Of a stretch of DNA of 64,000 bases, positions 59,416 through 64,000 are shown piece by piece. Under the pieces are notes generated by a model. It did no database searches. It was not told where the DNA came from and saw only the letters and a program-made list of their open reading frames with translations. The stretch is taken from NCBI GenBank assembly GCA_030562195.1, contig CM060201.1, positions 26,394,067 through 26,458,066 on the forward strand. Reading direction: 5' to 3'. Made by a program: the position numbers and the translations under genes. Numbering within the stretch: position 1 is the stretch's first letter; each line of letters starts with the position of its first letter. This stretch comes from Nipponacmea schrenckii. Lineage: Eukaryota > Mollusca > Gastropoda > Lottiidae.

Positions 59416-59734
59416 TCATTACGCTAATTAGACCTAAATCTGACTTTTGGCGCCATAGATAGCATAAGCACATGCACTCTTCACTACTTGATCATTTTAG
59501 ACACAGTGAGACATCTGGTTAAATTTCACAATCTCCATAAAATTATTCAAATTGGTGTTTTATGTCTTACTATTCTGCACCTAATTAAGCTTACAAAGAT
59601 TGATATTGCAGTGTGCAATAAGGAAAAATTTGATGTCATCAGCTACTTTCTTTTGTTCCTAAATTGTTAAGGGTATTGAACATCCACAGGGCTTCAATCC
59701 AAGAAGGCTGTAAAACTTCATTTCATTTTCATTT

Positions 59735-59945
59735 TATAGTTGATGCAAGTCAGAGGGACTTACATGGAAAAAGCTTCTAGGCGTTCGGATGCGACAGTAA
59801 GCTGACAATCCCTCAACAGTTGGGAATTGAAGAGAGTAGGCAAAATTTCCCTCATTGTACAATGCATGGCATTACCCGTCTTCATTAGCCCATAACGTGC
59901 AGGAGAGGAGGATGTAAAACTCCATTCCTTTCATTTCATTTTATG
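59735..59945 (+). mobile_element. SINE family A copy
   Basis: GTTGATGCAAGTCAGAGGGAC, TCTAGGCGTTCGGATGCGAC, CTCATTGTACAATGCATGGC and GCAGGAGAGGAGGATGTAA plus an ATTCCTTTCATTTCATT tail. Ends about 105 bp beyond the METTL16 stop. Confidence 0.65.
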
Positions 59946-60017
59946 GTTTCATCCTAATGTGAAAACTAGAAAGTAAAAGAATAATAATACAAGACAGTAA
60001 CAGATAACAAAACAAGA

Positions 60018-60023
60018 TTTATT
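60018..60023 (-). terminator. METTL16 poly(A) signal
   Basis: AATAAA on the minus strand about 28 nt after the METTL16 stop codon. Confidence 0.5.
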
Positions 60024-60050
60024 TAATCAACAAAAATAAACAAACTGGAC

Positions 60051-62741
60051 TTATTCAGTTTTAGACCTTAATTTATTTTTGAAATATTGTAAAATTTGAT
60101 TGGCAGGATCTCGGTTAGTTTTATCTAAATCAATCACTTCTAATTCTATGAAATCCTCTGTTTTCCGTAAAACTAGCCGACACTTCAATACATAGTTCTT
60201 TTTCACCTCACCACTTGAAGATTCTTCCTTTTTAGAAGGGATTTCCTTTATAGCGTCTGATTCTTTGGTAGCAGCAGACTTGTCACTTGAACTTTTGTTT
60301 CCCTTTTGCACAACTGTTTCTGAAGATAATTTGATTGGGTTTTGGGACAATTCAGTCTTTTCATTGTTATTGTTTTTATTTTCATCCTTGTCTAATTTGA
60401 TTTTCTTACTCTGAGATTCAATTTCTGATGATTTTTCAATTGAGACATCATCAGATTCCCCAGACTTTTCTAAGCTTTCCAATGACTTTTCTGGGCTATC
60501 AGATGATTTATCTGGGCTACCTTTACTATTTTTGTCAGCATCTTGTGATGTTGAATTTTTTTCAAATTTTTCTTGTCTTCTCTTGCGTCTTTGATGTGAC
60601 CAGGTATTTTCTTTAGCTGTCATTGTTATAGTGGAACCTTTATCACTTCTCTTGCCTTCCTTATAATTCACCTTCAAATAAACCAATAACATAATGTAAA
60701 CATAATACAGTAGATTAATTCATTATGAGGTAGCCCTCACATGACCGTTGGACAAAAAGGTTTAGATCTACCTAACCATAAATCAAGGCAACTATTAACT
60801 CCTACTAAATATTTTTGGGATTTTCAATAGGGTTCCATAGGCAATTACAAAAACATACCGAGTATCGTCAAAATCAGTCAAGAGTTGCGACAATGTATAT
60901 CGCCATTTCATCTGCAAAATCAAACTAATAAAGAACATCCAAATCAGTTATGAAGAAGATAATGGTTATCTCAGTTTTAAATAAGTTGGATTCTGATGAT
61001 GGTTTTATATATGACAATCTTATTTCATGTGGGCATATAAAAAATAAATGTTTAAGGCTTATGGCAACAGTTATTCCATCAAAAGTTGGTCAGCCCTATG
61101 TAGCAAAGGCTATGCTGACAATAATGAATCGAACGCTGAATGTTTTTTTGTTTTAAAGGGTGACCCTGATCACTAAAATAATGAGTTATATTGCATAGTA
61201 GATACAATGTAATTAAAATCTTCAGTACCTTCAGAAGTTGTAATTGGGTGACAATAAAAGCTGTAATATTTTGTATATCATACAATGTTACTCCATTATC
61301 AAATGGTATTTCAAAAACCAATGGTGTTACAGTTTTCTTTTTTTTCTTCTCAAAATATGATTTCTGGAATAAATCATTCAAAAAGATTACTTTTTACCAC
61401 ATATTTCACTGCTTACTAAAAACTAATACCGGACAATTAAATTGAGCAACAGTATAATATTTAGACTTTGGTACAATGGAATTTAAATGAAATTAAAATC
61501 ACATCAGAGGAACCATAAATGCATGAAAATTGCATACTTTGTTTCAAAATACCTCAAAATGAAATTTTACTTTCTATTTCTAGATATTTATTTAAGATCT
61601 CATTCATTTTTATATAGAGCCCTTATATAATTTTACTTTGTACAGCAGTAATTCGATAGATTTTTAACAATTTTTCATTTATTATTTTTATAGTTGAAAA
61701 ACACTTAGTTTTCTTATCTTCGTTTTTTTATCATAAGAAATTAAAGGGACAGATTTTACCAATTTTGGAGATCGTTTGGGTCTTGAATTAATTTAAGAAA
61801 TGCATAAAATTTGCATAATTCTTTCAAAAAAATACCTCAATATAAACAAGAAATTAAATTTATATTCATATACATGTGTCAAAATATTGTGTATCCTCAA
61901 GTCATTAAATATTTCATACGAAGATAAGTCTCGACAAACATGGATTTGAGGCTCAAATTCAATGGTGAGCTGTGAACACTATTACTTAGCAAATTATTTC
62001 CCATTTCTGAGACTAAGGTATGAATAAAAATTTTGTTTAAAAAAAAAATCAATAATTTTTTTAAATTTGTTATATAGTAGGTAAACAAGCACTTACTGGA
62101 AATTGAACAGTGTCATCAAAACTCCAGGCTATGCCCCATCTCATTGTTTTACCTTGACAAAACTCAGTTGTAGAACGATTCTTTATCTAAACATTTACAA
62201 TGAAATCTATAAAGAATTGCCACAAATTTCCAATTTTCAATCTGCAAGTGTTTAGTGGCGTCAATAACCTATTAAGCATAGTTTGCGATTATTGACATTA
62301 TAAATCACTTTGTTTTAGACAATTGCAGACCAAAAACAACTGATTGAAATTCAGAAAAAAGCACATTGGTGCTTTCAGGTGTCCAAGGAAATATTGGTTC
62401 ATTTGACCTACAAATTCACAACGCAATGCTGCTTAAAAAACCTGGTTTAGTGACAAATAAAGCCGATTACTCCCAATTCAACTGTCAAGGTGTGATTATT
62501 TTAAAAAAAACTAAAAGAGTATCTAATAGTAAAAAAGTCACAATATTTAAAAGAGAAACTCTATTCAGCTAAAAACAAACACAACTGTGTGTATTGTTCA
62601 TTTACTTTATTTAAGTTTCCTACTAAGTTGTTGTTATAAGAGTTAAGTCCAAGCCAAATACTTTCACATACCTGTTGCCTTTTAAGTTCGTCCTTGAGCA
62701 CTGCTACATTGAGTTTCTTCCCTACCATTGATGTAAATATT
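60051..62741 (-). CDS. METTL16: METTL16, RNA N6-adenosine methyltransferase (3' part of gene)
   Basis: Nuclear m6A writer of U6 snRNA and, in vertebrates, of MAT2A hairpins. Four exons: 62741-62672, 62186-62097, 61363-61229, 60671-60051; about 304 C-terminal residues, phases all consistent. Seen: MVGKKLNVAVLKDELKRQQ and TTEFCQGKTMRWGIAWSF (end of the methyltransferase core; human has EFCQGRTMRWALAWSF), the VCR1-like segment (KKTVTPLVFEIPF to VTQLQLLK), ENTWSHQRRKRRQ (human ENSWIHLRRKKRE), a Ser/Lys/Glu-rich disordered linker with SPEKSLESLEKS repeats, and the VCR2-like end with NRDPANQILQYFKNKL (human NRDLMNQLCTYIRNQI). The catalytic NPPF region is beyond the right edge. The ORF extends 21 bp upstream of the last exon into intron. 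Confidence 0.92.
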
Positions 62742-64000
62742 CTAAAAGAAGACAACACAAAAACAGTAAGTAGACTACCTTCATGTCAACTAAAGTAAAC
62801 TGGAATTTATTTTTAAAATTTTTTTTCACTAAGGCTACACCAATTTATTTTTCTTGAAAAATCATAATAAGTAAGGGAAGATAAAAATATTAGGTGAAGG
62901 ATGGGAAAAAAAGCTAGGATCGACATGCATTGTGCTAATTTATCAGTATTATCTAATCATATATTTTATTGAAGCAAGGAGTTTCTGATGATAATTTATT
63001 TTCATAAGAAATAAAGGGCTTTTTTCCCTATCCCAGCAAAATATATATTTTTTTTTCTTGAAAATCAAGATAAGAGAATCCGTGAAAAAAAATTGGTATG
63101 TTTAGGACATGTTCAATGTTTTTTAATTAAGATTTAATTCTATGTATTTATCATGTTTGTTTGCTGAATTTTTCTATTCTATTTTACTATATTTGTTTTC
63201 TGAATTATGATTTAATTCTATTTATTTTATATGTATGTTTGCTGAGTTTTTTTTTTTCCATCCTAAACAAACCACCATTTATAAGGAATAATTGAAAATC
63301 AAACTTTTTGAGGATAATTATTATTGACCTAAAATGATTGACCTATTATCAAAATCCATAATATCCAAATCTTTGAATTTAATTTTTATCAGTAAAAAAG
63401 TCAGATTATGCATTTAATTTAATAAATGGCATCATTCTGATTGCTTATAAATAATATAGGGCTACATGATAGGCAGGGGCTTTAACTTACGATAATTTTA
63501 GTATTCCAATCATCTGATTGGACCTTCACTAAAATTTTATGTTAAGCTTAGTTTTATAATCCAACCAGATAACTGCATGACTAAAATCTGGATTTATAAA
63601 CAATTTTTAAAGGTTTTGGAGATTAATACCCAAGATTACTGCATTTCTTAAAATTTTATTTCTGAGAACAACACTCCAGGAATACTAAATTTACCTGGAT
63701 AAAATTTTATTTTGCCCATAATGTTTGACAGCTATTGATTCGTTTTGGTACGCTGATAATGGAAACACAGATTTTATTTAGTCCTGCCTAAGTGTGAATT
63801 TTGTGAATTAAGTGTCTTTTTCTGAAACCAATACTTGATGTCCAGTAGATCCTTGCCAAAAAAAAAGACTTGCCAAAAAAGAGTCATTTGCACTGATTTG
63901 CCAGAAAAAACAACAAAACCAACAGGCTTACCATAAACTTAACATTTTACAGATAATAATAGTCTTCAGTAAATAAATATTTAAGCAATGGACAATTTTG
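62742..64000 (-). other. METTL16 intron (to window edge)
   Basis: Upstream exons of METTL16 should lie to the right, but none was recognised here (no match to the conserved ELEFVKRII-like block). The stretch is AT-rich, with poly-T runs and a family sharing TCCAATCATCTGATTGGAC / AACCAGATAACTGCATGAC (63500-63600). Confidence 0.5.

Larger units (their letters stand above)
52923..60050. other. Repeat-rich spacer between CLUH and METTL16 3' ends
   Basis: No convincing coding exon. The first part is CLUH 3' UTR, whose end is not determinable; an AATAAA lies near 54848. Contents: families E/F-like repeats (53100-53720), a tandem array (55635-56005), a pearl-like element (56863-58137), a MITE (58532-58660) and SINE-A copies (59190-59415, 59735-59945). 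The stretches 53720-55630, 56005-56860 and 58660-59190 are AT-rich with nothing recognised. Confidence 0.65.

Overview
This is a eukaryotic nuclear window, AT-rich and intron-dense, with GT-AG introns, tRNA-derived SINEs, foldback elements and cut-and-paste DNA transposons. The proteins are animal orthologues. The repeat style (elements with (CCGT)n tracts and ~165-bp core repeats, like the 'pearl' elements of molluscs) suggests a lophotrochozoan, most likely a mollusc and perhaps a gastropod. The species call is inference.

Five protein-coding genes are supported, all rebuilt exon by exon from splice sites, reading phase and recalled human homologues. (1) UTP20, + strand, last ~21 exons, stop at 16022: a nucleolar small-subunit processome component. 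(2) FICD, - strand, 20324-22400, two coding exons: the ER-membrane BiP AMPylase/deAMPylase. Its first exon carries a near-identical tandem duplication over the splice donor. (3) A DJ-1/PfpI-family gene, - strand, 23273-25624, five exons, 171 aa. (4) CLUH, + strand, 26233-52922, 35 recognised exons: a cytosolic RNA-binding protein for mRNAs of mitochondrial proteins. One short coding segment is missing in a homopolymer-rich stretch near 51000. (5) METTL16, - strand, 3' part, 60051-62741: the U6/MAT2A m6A methyltransferase, entering from the right edge.

Layout: UTP20 is followed by a 4.3-kb repeat-rich spacer with one GC-richer island. FICD and the PfpI gene lie in tandem on the - strand. The PfpI gene and CLUH start head to head from a 0.6-kb shared promoter region. 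CLUH is followed by a 7-kb repeat-rich spacer and then METTL16 tail to tail. The genes do not form one pathway; shared themes are ribosome, ER and mitochondrial housekeeping. In human, CLUH and METTL16 also lie close together (17p13.3), and UTP20 and FICD share 12q23.

The most unusual signal is a recurrent link between minisatellites and splice junctions. In UTP20 intron 16 and CLUH intron 26 the intron ends in a long tandem array whose unit is the 3' splice site plus the first bases of the exon, so about 20 decoy acceptors precede the real one. Weaker versions occur in CLUH introns 12 and 33, PfpI intron 4 and the FICD exon 1 duplication.
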